The translations under genes and the position numbers were made by a program. Below the pieces are notes generated by a model that saw only the letters and a list, made by a program, of their open reading frames with translations, was not told the origin of the DNA and did not search any database. Of a stretch of DNA of 9,816 bases, positions 1-7,090 are shown in pieces; position 1 is the first letter of the stretch; each line of letters starts with the position of its first letter. Location: NCBI GenBank assembly GCA_041748075.1, contig JBGTDX010000172.1, forward strand, positions 1-9,816. Reading direction: 5' to 3'. The DNA comes from JBGSYJ01 sp041748075 (GTDB lineage Bacteria > Acidobacteriota > Thermoanaerobaculia > Gp7-AA8).

Positions 1-2115
1 CTGCATGAGCAGGCCGGCCAGCACGCCGACGAAGATGTCGCGGCCAACCCGGGGATCGGACAGTCGGCCGGACAACAGTCGGGTCGAGCTGATCAGCGTG
101 CGCGGCCAGCGGCGTCGGAGGTACGGCTCGAGCGCCAGGTAGGAAAGCCAGAGGAACGCGGCGAATCCGATCGACTGCTGGAGCAGGATCGTGACGATCG
201 TTCCCACGACCAGGGAGGACGCGATCATGTCCGAGTCCGCGATTTGGGCGGCGGTCATCACGAAAAGGCCGACCATCGCGAGACGGAAGGCGTTTTTACG
301 GTCACTCCTGCCGCGCACGACGTTCCGCCTCGCCAGAAAAGCAGCCAGCAGCAGAGTCGAGGCGAACAGGAGGACGAAGATGATGTCGGCTGATTTCGCG
401 AGGATTGATCGCTCGTCCACATGCGGCGCCAATGGCTTCTGCCACGGAGGAAACACCTCGAACCAGATCGGCCGGCCCTCCCAGCTCGCCGCCTCGATTC
501 GCAACGTGATGTCCGGCTGCGTCGGGAACGTCCCGTTCCACGCGAAGCGACGGGTCGTCGAAACCGGCGGCGCCCATTCAGGACTCGTCTCCTCGAGGCC
601 GGTGGGATCGAAGCCTGCGAGCTCGATGAATCGAGTCCAGTCGACTTCCCTCGCCGCCGATTCACTCGCGCGCTTCTGCAGCGGAACGGTCGCCGCATAG
701 AGCAGATTGCCGCGCGGATCGAGGACCATGTTCACCATGCCCGGTGTGGCGAAAGGTGGGTCATTCCAGCCGATCGACAACGACAGGTCGCGCGGCCGCA
801 GCTCCCTCGGACTCTGCCGGTAGCGGAACTTCAGAGGCGACGTGTGAACGGTGTCGAGGTCTGCCCAGGGATCGTCAGCCCGGTTCTCCCGCGCCCACTC
901 GAAGTAGTCGTCGCTCAGACTGAAGAAGTGATGGCGGTCGCCCGGCGGAGCAGCCGGCTTCATCAGCTCGGCAATCTCCAGCGCCCGGAATTCGAGCTGC
1001 TCGTCGGTCAGCGGCATCGGGATCCGGTGGAGCAGCGAATCTCTGGCGCTGAACCATGCCGCACTCGTCAGAAGAAGCAGTGCGAGGATCAGCAGTGGCC
1101 ATGCGACGGCAGGTGCGAGCTCGCCGCTCTCTCCCGCCGCGGCAACCACCTCGGGTGACGGCGTCTCGCCGGCATCGAGCGCCGCCTGCAACGGGTCTCC
1201 ACCCGGAAGTGCCGCGATCACTACATGAATCGACGAGGGGCGCTGCGCCGGGTCCTCCTCCAGACAGCGAAGGATCACGCGCTGGATCGAGCTCTCGAGA
1301 TCGCCCGTGTCGCGGGAGAGGCTCTGGGAGCTCGTGGCGCTGTGCTGCGAGGCGATCTCCGCGACGTTACTCCCGTCGAAGAGTCGCTTTCCGGTGAACA
1401 TCTCGTACAGGATCAACCCGAGCGCGTAGAGATCGGTCTTCTTCGTGACGGCGCCGCCGGTGAGCTGCTCGGGTGCCATGTACGCCGGCGTGCCGGCGAT
1501 GTCGCTCGTGCCCTCCAGATCCCCCGCGAAAGCCGCCAGACCGAAGTCGGTGATCCTGGCATTCCCTCGACCGTCGATCATGACGTTTGCCGGCTTCAGG
1601 TCGCGATGGATCACGTCGAGCCCGTGCGCGGCGGCCAGGCCGGCGCAGATATCGCGGGAGAGATCGACCGCCTTGTCATGGGGCAGCCTCCCGATGCGAC
1701 GAATCAGAGACGCCAGATCCTCGCCGTCGATGTACTCCATCGCGATGAAGTGGTTCGCCTCCCACTCTCCGATGTCATAGAGCCGGCAGACGTTCGGGTG
1801 GGAGACCTGCCGTCCGATGCGCACCTCCTCGTACAGGCGGGAGAGTTGCCCGGGACTCCGCTCGAGCGTTCGCGGAAGAAACTTAAGCGCGACCTGCTGG
1901 CCGAGCTTCAGGTCCTCGGCCCTATAGACTTCGCCCATCCCTCCCTTGCCGAGAGGAGCGACGATCCGGTACCGCTCCTCGAGAACGGTTCCGGGGGTGA
2001 AACGAGACTGTCTGCCCGAGGAAGGGTGCGGCGTGTCCGGACGCAGGGCGGTCGGATCGGGATCTCGATCGGGCGCTTCGGGATCCCGACCCGGAGTCTC
2101 ATCGCTCTGGACCAT
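1..2115 (-). CDS. Transmembrane serine/threonine protein kinase, C-terminus beyond left edge
   Basis: A membrane-anchored eukaryotic-type Ser/Thr kinase that would phosphorylate cytoplasmic proteins in response to a signal. The frame is open for 705 codons from ATG 2113-2115 to base 1. An in-frame TAG at 2122-2124 makes this the first possible ATG; the ribosome binding site is weak. Residues 2-45 are a Pro/Asp/Arg-rich linker. The kinase domain spans about 49-310: glycine loop GKGGMGEV (56-63), ATP-binding K78 in VALKFLP, HRDLKPAN (170-177, D172 catalytic), DFG (190-192) and APE (214-216), so all core residues are present and it should be active. A transmembrane helix lies at about 337-356. 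A ~215-residue non-cytoplasmic region follows with no domain I can name, although its 'PGMVNMVLDPRGNLLYAATVP' style is, from memory, common in Acidobacteriota kinases. A cluster of hydrophobic helices begins near residue 576 (about 576-595, 611-626, 631-662, 694 onward). Target and ligand are unknown. Confidence 0.93.
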   Translation of the reverse strand, partial: MVQSDETPGRDPEAPDRDPDPTALRPDTPHPSSGRQSRFTPGTVLEERYRIVAPLGKGGMGEVYRAEDLKLGQQVALKFLPRTLERSPGQLSRLYEEVRIGRQVSHPNVCRLYDIGEWEANHFIAMEYIDGEDLASLIRRIGRLPHDKAVDLSRDICAGLAAAHGLDVIHRDLKPANVMIDGRGNARITDFGLAAFAGDLEGTSDIAGTPAYMAPEQLTGGAVTKKTDLYALGLILYEMFTGKRLFDGSNVAEIASQHSATSSQSLSRDTGDLESSIQRVILRCLEEDPAQRPSSIHVVIAALPGGDPLQAALDAGETPSPEVVAAAGESGELAPAVAWPLLILALLLLTSAAWFSARDSLLHRIPMPLTDEQLEFRALEIAELMKPAAPPGDRHHFFSLSDDYFEWARENRADDPWADLDTVHTSPLKFRYRQSPRELRPRDLSLSIGWNDPPFATPGMVNMVLDPRGNLLYAATVPLQKRASESAAREVDWTRFIELAGFDPTGLEETSPEWAPPVSTTRRFAWNGTFPTQPDITLRIEAASWEGRPIWFEVFPPWQKPLAPHVDERSILAKSADIIFVLLFASTLLLAAFLARRNVVRGRSDRKNAFRLAMVGLFVMTAAQIADSDMIASSLVVGTIVTILLQQSIGFAAFLWLSYLALEPYLRRRWPRTLISSTRLLSGRLSDPRVGRDIFVGVLAGLLMQ

Positions 2116-2371
2116 GATGCTCTATGGTAATACGACCGGCGCGGAGTGGCCCCGGCCGGAACGTTCTGATCGCGGGGGTGGTCGGGGGTGTTTCGTTCTT
2201 CGGCCGGGTTCCCCAGACTGTCGATCTTTCACCATTTTCGAAGTCCAAAACTCTCCAGAGCAGTGCTCAGAACGACAGCGTTCGATCAGCATCGGACTCT
2301 GCCTCGTGACCACGGACGACGATCTCGCTGTCGTGTGAATCTCTTCGTCGATCCGCTCATTGGTAAAGGTA

Positions 2372-2436
2372 GGGGCCAGGTCTCTGATTTCTACTTTTCG
2401 GTTGAGAAGAAAGTTGATTTTCCACGGGCTGGCCCC
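2372..2436. repeat. REP-like imperfect hairpin element
   Basis: The ends are perfect 8-bp inverted repeats, GGGGCCAG (2372-2379) and CTGGCCCC (2429-2436). The interior is AT-richer and only loosely complementary. The start (GGGGCCAGGTCTCTGATTTC) resembles the GGGGTCAGGTC-type intergenic repeats I associate with RAYT transposases. That resemblance is from memory. A RAYT gene lies 2.2 kb away in this window. Confidence 0.5.
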
Positions 2437-2489
2437 AACGCGAGCGTAAGGATGACACGCGTTCGTTCGACGTTAACTTAAGGCCATTG

Positions 2490-2520
2490 GGTCTGACCCA
2501 GGTCTGACCCGGTCTGACCC
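2490..2520. repeat. Three near-tandem GGTCTGACCC units
   Basis: Exact copies of the 10-mer occur at 2490-2499, 2501-2510 and 2511-2520. Each is a near-palindrome (GGTC-T-GACC). A TCAGAC follows at 2521-2526. The related GTCTGACCC at 4304-4312 lies on the far side of the serine hydrolase gene. This is probably a REP-type element and may be a substrate of the neighbouring RAYT transposase. A protein-binding operator is possible, but nothing points to one. Confidence 0.65.
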
Positions 2521-2662
2521 TCAGACAAGATGACCGCTGGCTCGAGTCACAGAAAGGGTGAGCCGGTTTACCGCCGTTAAAACATCTCTGCATCGCCGCC
2601 GTAACTAATTGACATACGAGCCATCCTCGTCGTCCGCATAAAAGCAACCGAAGGGGATCGAG

Positions 2663-4063
2663 ATGAATCTCAGTCGATGCTTGGCTGGTCTGGGGATTGC
2701 CCTTGCCGCGCTCTCCTGTGTGTCCGTGGACAGGGCACCCACCGTCAACCCTGACGCCGGCTGGCTGCAATGGTCGACTCCCGAAGATGCCGGGTTCGAC
2801 TCAGCTGAGCTGTCGAACGCCCGGGAGCAGGCGGATAAAGCTCGATCGGGCGCCGTGATGATCGTCTATCGCGGTCGCGCACTGACGGCCTGGGGCGATG
2901 TGTCGCGGGAGCTGGAGCTGCATTCCGTCCGGAAGAGCCTTTACGCAGCGATGTATGGCGTGGCCGTCGATCGCGGCCTGATGGACATCGACTCGACGCT
3001 CGCCGCCTCGGGCGTCGACGACATCGAGGCTTTGACGGCAGAGGAAAAGCAGGCCCGCGTCGAGCACCTTCTCTACTCCCGCTCCGGCGTCTACCATCCG
3101 GCCGCTTACGCGGCCTCGGACCAGGATGCCAGCCGCCCCGCCCGCGGCAGCTACGCTCCCGGAACCCACTGGTATTACAACAACTGGGATTTCAACGTCG
3201 CTGGTGCGCTTCTCGAGCGCGCCGCAGGGAAGCCGCTCGGCGTGCTGTTCGAAGAGTGGATTGCGCGACCGATCGGCATGCAGGACTTCGGGGCGGAACA
3301 TGTATACGCGGTCATGGAACCGCGAAACTCACAGTGGCCGGCTCTGACGTTTCGGATGTCGACGCGCGATCTCGCCCGTTTTGGAACACTGTGGCTGAAC
3401 AACGGCAACTGGGACGGCCGGCAGATCGTACCGGTGGAGTGGATCATCCGCGCCTCGAATCCCCGTACAGAGTTGAGCACGCCGGGGCAGGGATACGCGA
3501 TGATGTGGTGGACGTACGGACGCGGCTCTCTGCCGGCCGCGCGATATCCCAATGCAAGCCGCTACGCGATTCTGCAGGCACGGGGTACTGGCGGTCAGGC
3601 TGTTATGCTCGTGCCGGAGCTCGATCTGGTGTTCGTTCATCGTGGAGATACGGATCATGGGCGACGCGTGAGCGGAGGTGACGTCTGGACGATTTTCGAG
3701 CGCGTCCTGTCCGCACGCGTCTCGGAACCTCGCGCAGACGCACGCTTCGTCCCGATGCAGCCGGTTCCCCTCGACAGCCAGGCTCCTCGCTTCGAATGGC
3801 CGGATGTGGTGGAGTTGTCCCCCGGAGCCCGCGACGCAGTTCTCGGCCGCTACCGGTTCTCTCAGGAAATCATCGCGACTGTTTTCCTTTGGGACGAGCG
3901 GCTGTTCGTAACGATGCCCGGGCAGGGAGAAGCGGAGCTCTTCCCGATCTCGCCGACGGAGTTCTTCATCCGCGTGGATCCCACGGTCGCGGTGCGATTC
4001 GAGGGCGATCACATTACTCTCCAAATCAAAGGCCGGGAGATGAAAGGCGAACGTGTTCTGTAG
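2663..4063 (+). CDS. Beta-lactamase-family serine hydrolase (class C/PBP-like), probable lipoprotein
   Basis: A 466-residue exported serine hydrolase of the class C beta-lactamase/D-Ala-D-Ala peptidase/esterase superfamily. The substrate cannot be read from the sequence. The N-terminus has a hydrophobic signal with a Cys at 19 (LAALSC), a non-canonical lipobox, so it is either a lipoprotein or cleaved by signal peptidase I. Family motifs: SxxK as S88-V-R-K91 (nucleophile and general base), YxN as Y172-N-N174, and a KTG-equivalent GTGG at 308-311. Residues ~380-466 form a beta-rich tail (LGRYRFSQEI... to FEGDHITLQIKG) like the DUF3471 tails common on this family. ATG 2663-2665 is preceded by a well-placed AAGGGG. 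The gene is transcribed alone, divergent from the kinase, and ends in a terminator. RAYT-type repeats lie on both sides. A true resistance beta-lactamase seems less likely than a general esterase or peptidase. Confidence 0.9.
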   Translation: MNLSRCLAGLGIALAALSCVSVDRAPTVNPDAGWLQWSTPEDAGFDSAELSNAREQADKARSGAVMIVYRGRALTAWGDVSRELELHSVRKSLYAAMYGVAVDRGLMDIDSTLAASGVDDIEALTAEEKQARVEHLLYSRSGVYHPAAYAASDQDASRPARGSYAPGTHWYYNNWDFNVAGALLERAAGKPLGVLFEEWIARPIGMQDFGAEHVYAVMEPRNSQWPALTFRMSTRDLARFGTLWLNNGNWDGRQIVPVEWIIRASNPRTELSTPGQGYAMMWWTYGRGSLPAARYPNASRYAILQARGTGGQAVMLVPELDLVFVHRGDTDHGRRVSGGDVWTIFERVLSARVSEPRADARFVPMQPVPLDSQAPRFEWPDVVELSPGARDAVLGRYRFSQEIIATVFLWDERLFVTMPGQGEAELFPISPTEFFIRVDPTVAVRFEGDHITLQIKGREMKGERVL

Positions 4064-4078
4064 ACTCATCTCCCTTTT
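4035..4078 (+). terminator. Rho-independent terminator of the serine hydrolase gene
   Basis: GGGAGATGA (4035-4043) pairs perfectly over 9 bp with TCATCTCCC (4066-4074), directly followed by TTTT (4075-4078). The 22-nt loop is long, and the left arm lies inside the last codons of the CDS, so the stop codon sits in the loop. There is no U-run in the opposite direction, so it serves only the plus strand. Confidence 0.6.
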
Positions 4079-4103
4079 GTAGGCTAGTTGTGCGCCTCTT
4101 TGC

Positions 4104-4184
4104 TCATTTTTCGGACCACACAGCCAGCTCGTTGCCGCTTGGATCCTGGAAGTGAAACCGGCGACCTCCAGGAAATTCGAACGA
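4104..4184 (-). pseudogene. 3' remnant of a VOC (glyoxalase/bleomycin-resistance-like) gene
   Basis: On the minus strand the last 26 codons before TGA (4104-4106) read as FPGGRRFHFQDPSGNELAVWSEK preceded by S-F-E. This is the typical final beta-strand of vicinal-oxygen-chelate proteins, where the Glu of GNELAVW is usually the metal ligand. An in-frame TGA at 4185-4187 interrupts the frame immediately upstream. Past that point there is no VOC-like sequence in any frame, only repeats. No start codon exists in the fragment. I read it as the stump of a gene whose 5' part was lost by insertion or deletion at about 4185, the edge of the repeat zone. The substrate of the original enzyme cannot be told. 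Confidence 0.65.
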
Positions 4185-4185
4185 T

Positions 4186-4215
4186 CAACCGGGTGCTTGG
4201 CAACCGGGTGCTTGG
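4186..4215. repeat. Exact 15-bp tandem duplication
   Basis: CAACCGGGTGCTTGG occurs at 4186-4200 and again at 4201-4215 with no spacer. It sits directly at the break in the VOC remnant, so it may be a scar of the event that truncated that gene. Confidence 0.85.
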
Positions 4216-4270
4216 GGTCGTAGCTTCACTCACAGCGTTTTGCGCGACACACGCTCCTCAGTATCGGTCC
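4205..4270. repeat. Diverged direct repeat, copy A
   Basis: Matches copy B at 4372-4440. The best core is 4217-4270 against 4385-4440, sharing CGTAGCTTCA, then GTTTT, GCGCG, CACACGCT and CT-A-TAT blocks. I count roughly 80% identity with small gaps. The function is unknown; it may be the end of an old mobile element. Confidence 0.6.
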
Positions 4271-4294
4271 ACCCACCTTGGGGTCTACCCACGG

Positions 4295-4312
4295 CCCAGA
4301 CCAGTCTGACCC
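4295..4312. repeat. REP-like GTCTGACCC unit
   Basis: GTCTGACCC at 4304-4312 matches the core of the triplet at 2490-2520. Together with CAGAC at 4297-4301 it forms a small inverted repeat, CAGAC-CA-GTCTG. It lies about 300 bp downstream of the RAYT stop codon, a usual place for RAYT-associated repeats. Confidence 0.45.
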
Positions 4313-4371
4313 AGCTGACGCACGTAACGATTGAGACCGTTGGTGATGGTGATGTAATCGATGTGTGGGCA

Positions 4372-4440
4372 CGGGATGTGTGAGGACGTAGCTTCATTTA
4401 GAGGGTTTTCGCGCGTCACACGCTGCTGAATATTGGGTTC
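4372..4440. repeat. Diverged direct repeat, copy B
   Basis: Partner of copy A (4205-4270), in the same orientation, starting 167 bp later. The 5' part (CGGG..G.....GG.CGTAGC) and the core both align. The DNA between the copies contains the GTCTGACCC unit and shows no gene. Confidence 0.6.
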
Positions 4441-4607
4441 CGAACAAGGACGCCGGCAAGTCCGTTGTGTCTCGCGCGAGTTTCCCTCGGATCCAGCTTC
4501 AAAATTCACCGAAAGTGCCGTTGCAGACGTGCTGGAAACGGAGTTCACTTCAATCGGGCAGGGCTCCGCCAGATGGAAAGCAATTCTTGGTGAATTGATC
4601 GATCGTG

Positions 4608-5561
4608 CTACGCGAGGGCAAGCCGCGCTGCCGTGACGAACTGCTCGAGCCGCTTGTCGTCTCGAAGCATCTTCTCGCATTCCGCGGCCAGCTGCGTGAT
4701 CCGGCTGCAGCTCTTCAGATGCAGCGTCCGCGCGATCACGCGGAGCCTTCGCCGGCCTTCATACACCCCGAGCCATGCAGCGATCATTCGCGCCAGACCG
4801 CCTCTGCCTCGGCGGATCTCCTTCGGCCGGACCTTCATCGCTTCGGCAACCGCGTTGATCACGGCTCCCATAGACGGCCTCCCCGCGGCTCGCTGGTCCA
4901 GCGGGATGTCGACATGGCGCCACTTCGCGTCGATCTTCTGCCGCATCGATCGCAGCCACTGCTCGCTTCCCAGGAACACTCGGCGCCGCAGCCCTCGCCA
5001 GATCGGATCTGCCGTTCCGACGCCGTCCGCGACGTACTGAATGTAGTTCTCCTGCCAGGTGCCCGCCTCGCCAAAGTACGGAACAAGCTCCCCGGTCGCG
5101 AGCCACTCCGGACAGTCCTCGAGCCCGGCCGTCGCCCGGTAGCTCGACCAGCGGTACTCGCCCGGAGTCTCGACGATGTTTGCCCTGACGGGATTGAGCA
5201 CCACGTAGCGCGCGAGCCGCTGGAGGTACTCCTCGCCCTGCACGTGGATCCCCTTGTAGCGTTCCCCGAACAGGTGGCCGATCTTCCCGTGCCGGCGGTT
5301 GTACCAGGCCGCGTACGTAGCGTTGAGCCACTTCATGCCGAGGGCGAGGTTCGGGTCGGGTGTCTTGAGGACGAGATGAAAGTGATTCGTCATCAGGACG
5401 TAGACGCTAATGATCCAGCCGTACCGGCGTGCGGCTTCACCGACGAGCGCGCGGAAATGCTCGCGATAGCGGTCATCGTCGAAGATGCGCTGCCGCCTGT
5501 TGCCACGAGAGGTGACGTGATACAGCGCTCCGGGATACTCGACGCGTAGTGCTCGTGCCAT
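4608..5561 (-). CDS. RAYT: REP-associated Y1 (IS200-like) tyrosine transposase with DnaA-C-like tail
   Basis: A 317-residue single-stranded-DNA nuclease/transposase of the HUH superfamily, which in studied cases cuts and joins REP hairpins. The N-terminal Y1 domain spans ~1-140: MARALRVEYPGALYHVTSRG at the start, metal-binding HUH as H60-F-H62 in MTNHFHLVLK, and the family signature R118-YVVLNPVRANIVETP...YRWSSY (118-141). Y119 is the likely catalytic tyrosine, by position. Residues ~230-300 (VINAVAEAMKVRPKEIRRG...ARMIAAWLGVYEGRRRLRVIARTLHL) look like the helix-turn-helix of DnaA domain IV, an add-on found in long RAYTs and probably a DNA-binding part. The gene is complete and ends in TAG 4608-4610. 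It stands alone without terminal inverted repeats, as expected for RAYTs. Candidate REP-like repeats lie at 2372-2520 and 4295-4312. The start codon follows a hairpin that may limit translation. Confidence 0.9.
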   Translation of the reverse strand: MARALRVEYPGALYHVTSRGNRRQRIFDDDRYREHFRALVGEAARRYGWIISVYVLMTNHFHLVLKTPDPNLALGMKWLNATYAAWYNRRHGKIGHLFGERYKGIHVQGEEYLQRLARYVVLNPVRANIVETPGEYRWSSYRATAGLEDCPEWLATGELVPYFGEAGTWQENYIQYVADGVGTADPIWRGLRRRVFLGSEQWLRSMRQKIDAKWRHVDIPLDQRAAGRPSMGAVINAVAEAMKVRPKEIRRGRGGLARMIAAWLGVYEGRRRLRVIARTLHLKSCSRITQLAAECEKMLRDDKRLEQFVTAARLALA

Positions 5562-5563
5562 GC

Positions 5564-5580
5564 ACCGAGGATCCCTCGGT
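5564..5580 (-). promoter_or_regulatory. Hairpin sequestering the RAYT ribosome binding site
   Basis: On the minus strand ACCGAGG-GAT-CCTCGGT forms a perfect 7-bp stem with a 3-nt loop, ending 2 nt before the RAYT ATG. The only Shine-Dalgarno-like sequence (GAGGG) lies in its 5' arm and loop. Folding in mRNA should keep transposase translation low, a usual feature of transposase genes. That effect is inferred; the stem is seen directly. Confidence 0.55.
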
Positions 5581-5585
5581 CTCGG
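5570..5585. repeat. GATCCCTCGG repeat, first copy (second at 5761-5776)
   Basis: GATCCCTCGGTCTCGG here and GATCCCTCGGCTCCGG at 5761-5776 agree at 13 of 16 positions. They bracket the 5562-5784 intergenic DNA between the RAYT start and the metalloprotease stop. They resemble the GATCC(T/C)TCGGCT intergenic repeats common in some soil-bacterial genomes. That comparison is from memory. Confidence 0.35.
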
Positions 5586-5698
5586 AGAATCGCAAACATT
5601 TCTACAAATTCACGCTGGAAAGCTCCTCGGAATGGAAGTTTTCAAGCGGTCAGCGAGAGCTCGTCCACAGGCAGTAGACGCGCTGTTTTACTTGTGGG

Positions 5699-5726
5699 TG
5701 GATTCAAGCTCCGACCCCAACCCGGA
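5699..5726. repeat. Single copy of the GACCCCAACCCGGA element downstream of the metalloprotease
   Basis: These 28 bp match the 3' end of the long repeat unit at 7091-7123 and 7172-7204 with only two mismatches, in the same orientation. The metalloprotease gene is therefore bracketed by direct repeats about 1.4 kb apart. Confidence 0.75.
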
Positions 5727-5784
5727 CCCCATTGACGCACATGGACCCACTCGCCTTCGAGATCCCTCGGCTCCGGGCAGTGAC

Positions 5785-7053
5785 TCATCGACGGGCGGGA
5801 CGCCGCCGCGGGCCCGATTCGGTCACTACGCGAACGACGATCTGATCGCCTTCGATGCGCATGATCTCGAACGCTACGGCAGCGTCGGCGTAACGCGGCA
5901 GCTTGCCAGCGCGCAGGTCGTACGTTGCGTCGTAGATCGGACCGCAAATCTCGATTGTCGCGCTGTCCTCGCCCGTTCCGGCAGAGTGAACGCGCACTGG
6001 GCCCTCGCCGCTGCCAATCGACGCATCGACGGTATAGACGAGAAGACCGCTGTCGCACAGGCGCGAATCTGCTCCGGTCCGTCGGCGCACCTCGGCGACA
6101 ATCGCGGTGTCGCTGTCCCTCTTGACGACGATCGCTCTCGTTCCCGAAGTGCCCGAGACCGGCGCCAGAATGACTTCCCGAGTGGAGGTGACGCACTCGA
6201 TGGAATCCGTGTCCAGCCATCCGAGCTTCCACTTGTGCCACGCCAGGCCGTGCGGTGCAGTGCGGATGAAGCTCATGATGTCCCAGCCGCCGGCAACCCT
6301 AAATCTCTCGGGACCCTGGAGGGCGAAAAGGTACAGATCGGGCAATCCGAGAATGTGCAGAACTTCATGCGCTAAAATGTACTCGCCCCAGCGCTCGGTG
6401 CGGAGATCGTTGCCGAAGGTTACTCCCCATCGAAGCTCTCTGTTGTCGGCGGTGACCCCCCGACCGGGGAACGCGAGGAACGTCGGACTGAAGGGGATCT
6501 GAGCGCGCGAGGAAGAGACGACGAAGATCGCGTCATAGCCTGAGAAATCGACGTCCGCGTCCGCCTGCGTCACGACCTCGCGCAGGTAGGCGCGCATCAG
6601 TGCGAACGTCAGGTTTTTGAATCCGTAGGTCGCGGACGGAAGTGGCATCCGAAACCAGCGGTGAATGGGCGTCACGTCCAGGCTGAAAGCCTCGCCAGAA
6701 GTCTCGTCAAAATACGCGCGTGTAAAGGTGACTGCCCGGTCGTACAGAATTGCGGTCTCCTCGTTCGCGACCGCGTCCGGAAAATCGACGAACAGCATCA
6801 CCGCGCGGAGAGTTCCCGTTGATGGCGCGTGCAGCCGGGTATCAGTCGGCCCTTCGGTAAGGAATGTCGGAGACGCAGGCATCAGGCTGCACGGGCCAGA
6901 AGCGGCGGTCGTGGAGCTCACACCGCTTGCTCCGGCAGGCTGCGGCGAAACAAAGACATGCTGCTGCCCCGTGTTTCCTGACTCCTCCACCGCCTCCGCA
7001 ATCCACGGCGTGATGAGCAAAACGAGCAGCGGCAAGACTACCGTTTTTCTCAT
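5785..7053 (-). CDS. Secreted M6-like zinc metalloprotease
   Basis: A 422-residue exported peptidase. Residues 1-21 form a classical signal peptide (MRKT, then VVLPLLVLLITPW and IAEA, with cleavage likely after A21). VMLFVDFPD (85-93) is the usual start of the M6 (immune inhibitor A-like) catalytic domain. The zinc site is H229-E-V-L-H233-I-L-G236-L-P-D239 (HExxHxxGxxD), with Met-turn G-G-W-D-I-M260-S. About 160 residues follow the active site with no clear propeptide or PKD domain; the chain ends in a basic RRRPARR. The frame stays open upstream to 7530, but only because the repeat array lacks stops. ATG 7051-7053 is chosen because AGAGAGGA lies 8 nt upstream and because the signal peptide begins exactly there. 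The leader and signal sequence are shared with the upstream hydrolase gene. Probable role: extracellular proteolysis. Confidence 0.88.
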   Translation of the reverse strand: MRKTVVLPLLVLLITPWIAEAVEESGNTGQQHVFVSPQPAGASGVSSTTAASGPCSLMPASPTFLTEGPTDTRLHAPSTGTLRAVMLFVDFPDAVANEETAILYDRAVTFTRAYFDETSGEAFSLDVTPIHRWFRMPLPSATYGFKNLTFALMRAYLREVVTQADADVDFSGYDAIFVVSSSRAQIPFSPTFLAFPGRGVTADNRELRWGVTFGNDLRTERWGEYILAHEVLHILGLPDLYLFALQGPERFRVAGGWDIMSFIRTAPHGLAWHKWKLGWLDTDSIECVTSTREVILAPVSGTSGTRAIVVKRDSDTAIVAEVRRRTGADSRLCDSGLLVYTVDASIGSGEGPVRVHSAGTGEDSATIEICGPIYDATYDLRAGKLPRYADAAVAFEIMRIEGDQIVVRVVTESGPRRRPARR

Positions 7054-7085
7054 TCGATCGTTCCTCTCTTGAAGAATTCTGGATA
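6991..7085 (-). repeat. Shared leader/signal-peptide module, copy 1
   Basis: Aligns without gaps with 8891-8985 (offset 1900 bp), with about 9 differences in 95 positions. It contains the 5' untranslated stretch, the ribosome binding site AGAGAGGA, the ATG and all codons of the 21-residue signal peptide. Sequence similarity ends at the predicted signal-peptidase cleavage site. Confidence 0.9.
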
Positions 7086-7090
7086 TTTCG

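Larger units (their letters stand above)
2116..2662. other. Divergent intergenic region between kinase and serine hydrolase
   Basis: About 550 bp with no convincing gene. It must hold the promoters of both divergent genes, but I cannot place either with confidence. Its right half holds the REP-like hairpin (2372-2436) and the GGTCTGACCC triplet (2490-2520), listed separately. The part from 2125 to 2371 shows no repeat or motif I can support. Base composition is visibly less GC-rich than in the flanking genes. Confidence 0.6.
4185..4607. other. Gene-free zone of repeats between VOC stump and RAYT
   Basis: About 420 bp without a supported gene. It holds a 15-bp tandem duplication, the two diverged direct repeats and a GTCTGACCC unit, all listed separately. 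From 4441 to 4607 I see no repeat, RNA or motif. The open frames crossing it on either strand use TTG starts or overlap the RAYT gene and resemble no family I know. Confidence 0.5.

Noticed and set aside
2122..2313. 63-codon open frame in frame with the kinase, separated by one TAG: possible readthrough extension
   Set aside because: It starts with GTG, is rich in Arg/Pro/Ser with no motif, and nothing suggests stop-codon readthrough.
2609..2642. Promoter of the serine hydrolase: TTGACA at 2609-2614 with CATAAA at 2637-2642
   Set aside because: The -35 hexamer is perfect, but the spacing of 22 bp is too long and no better -10 lies at 16-18 bp.
4185..4440. Integron attC sites, since VOC genes are common cassettes
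   Set aside because: I could not find paired RYYYAAC/GTTRRRY cores in the right arrangement, and there is no integrase in the window.
4285..4680. 131-residue open frame on the minus strand, and a 67-residue frame on the plus strand at 4433-4636
   Set aside because: The first overlaps the RAYT 3' end out of frame and crosses repeats. The second needs a TTG start without a ribosome binding site. Neither resembles a protein family.
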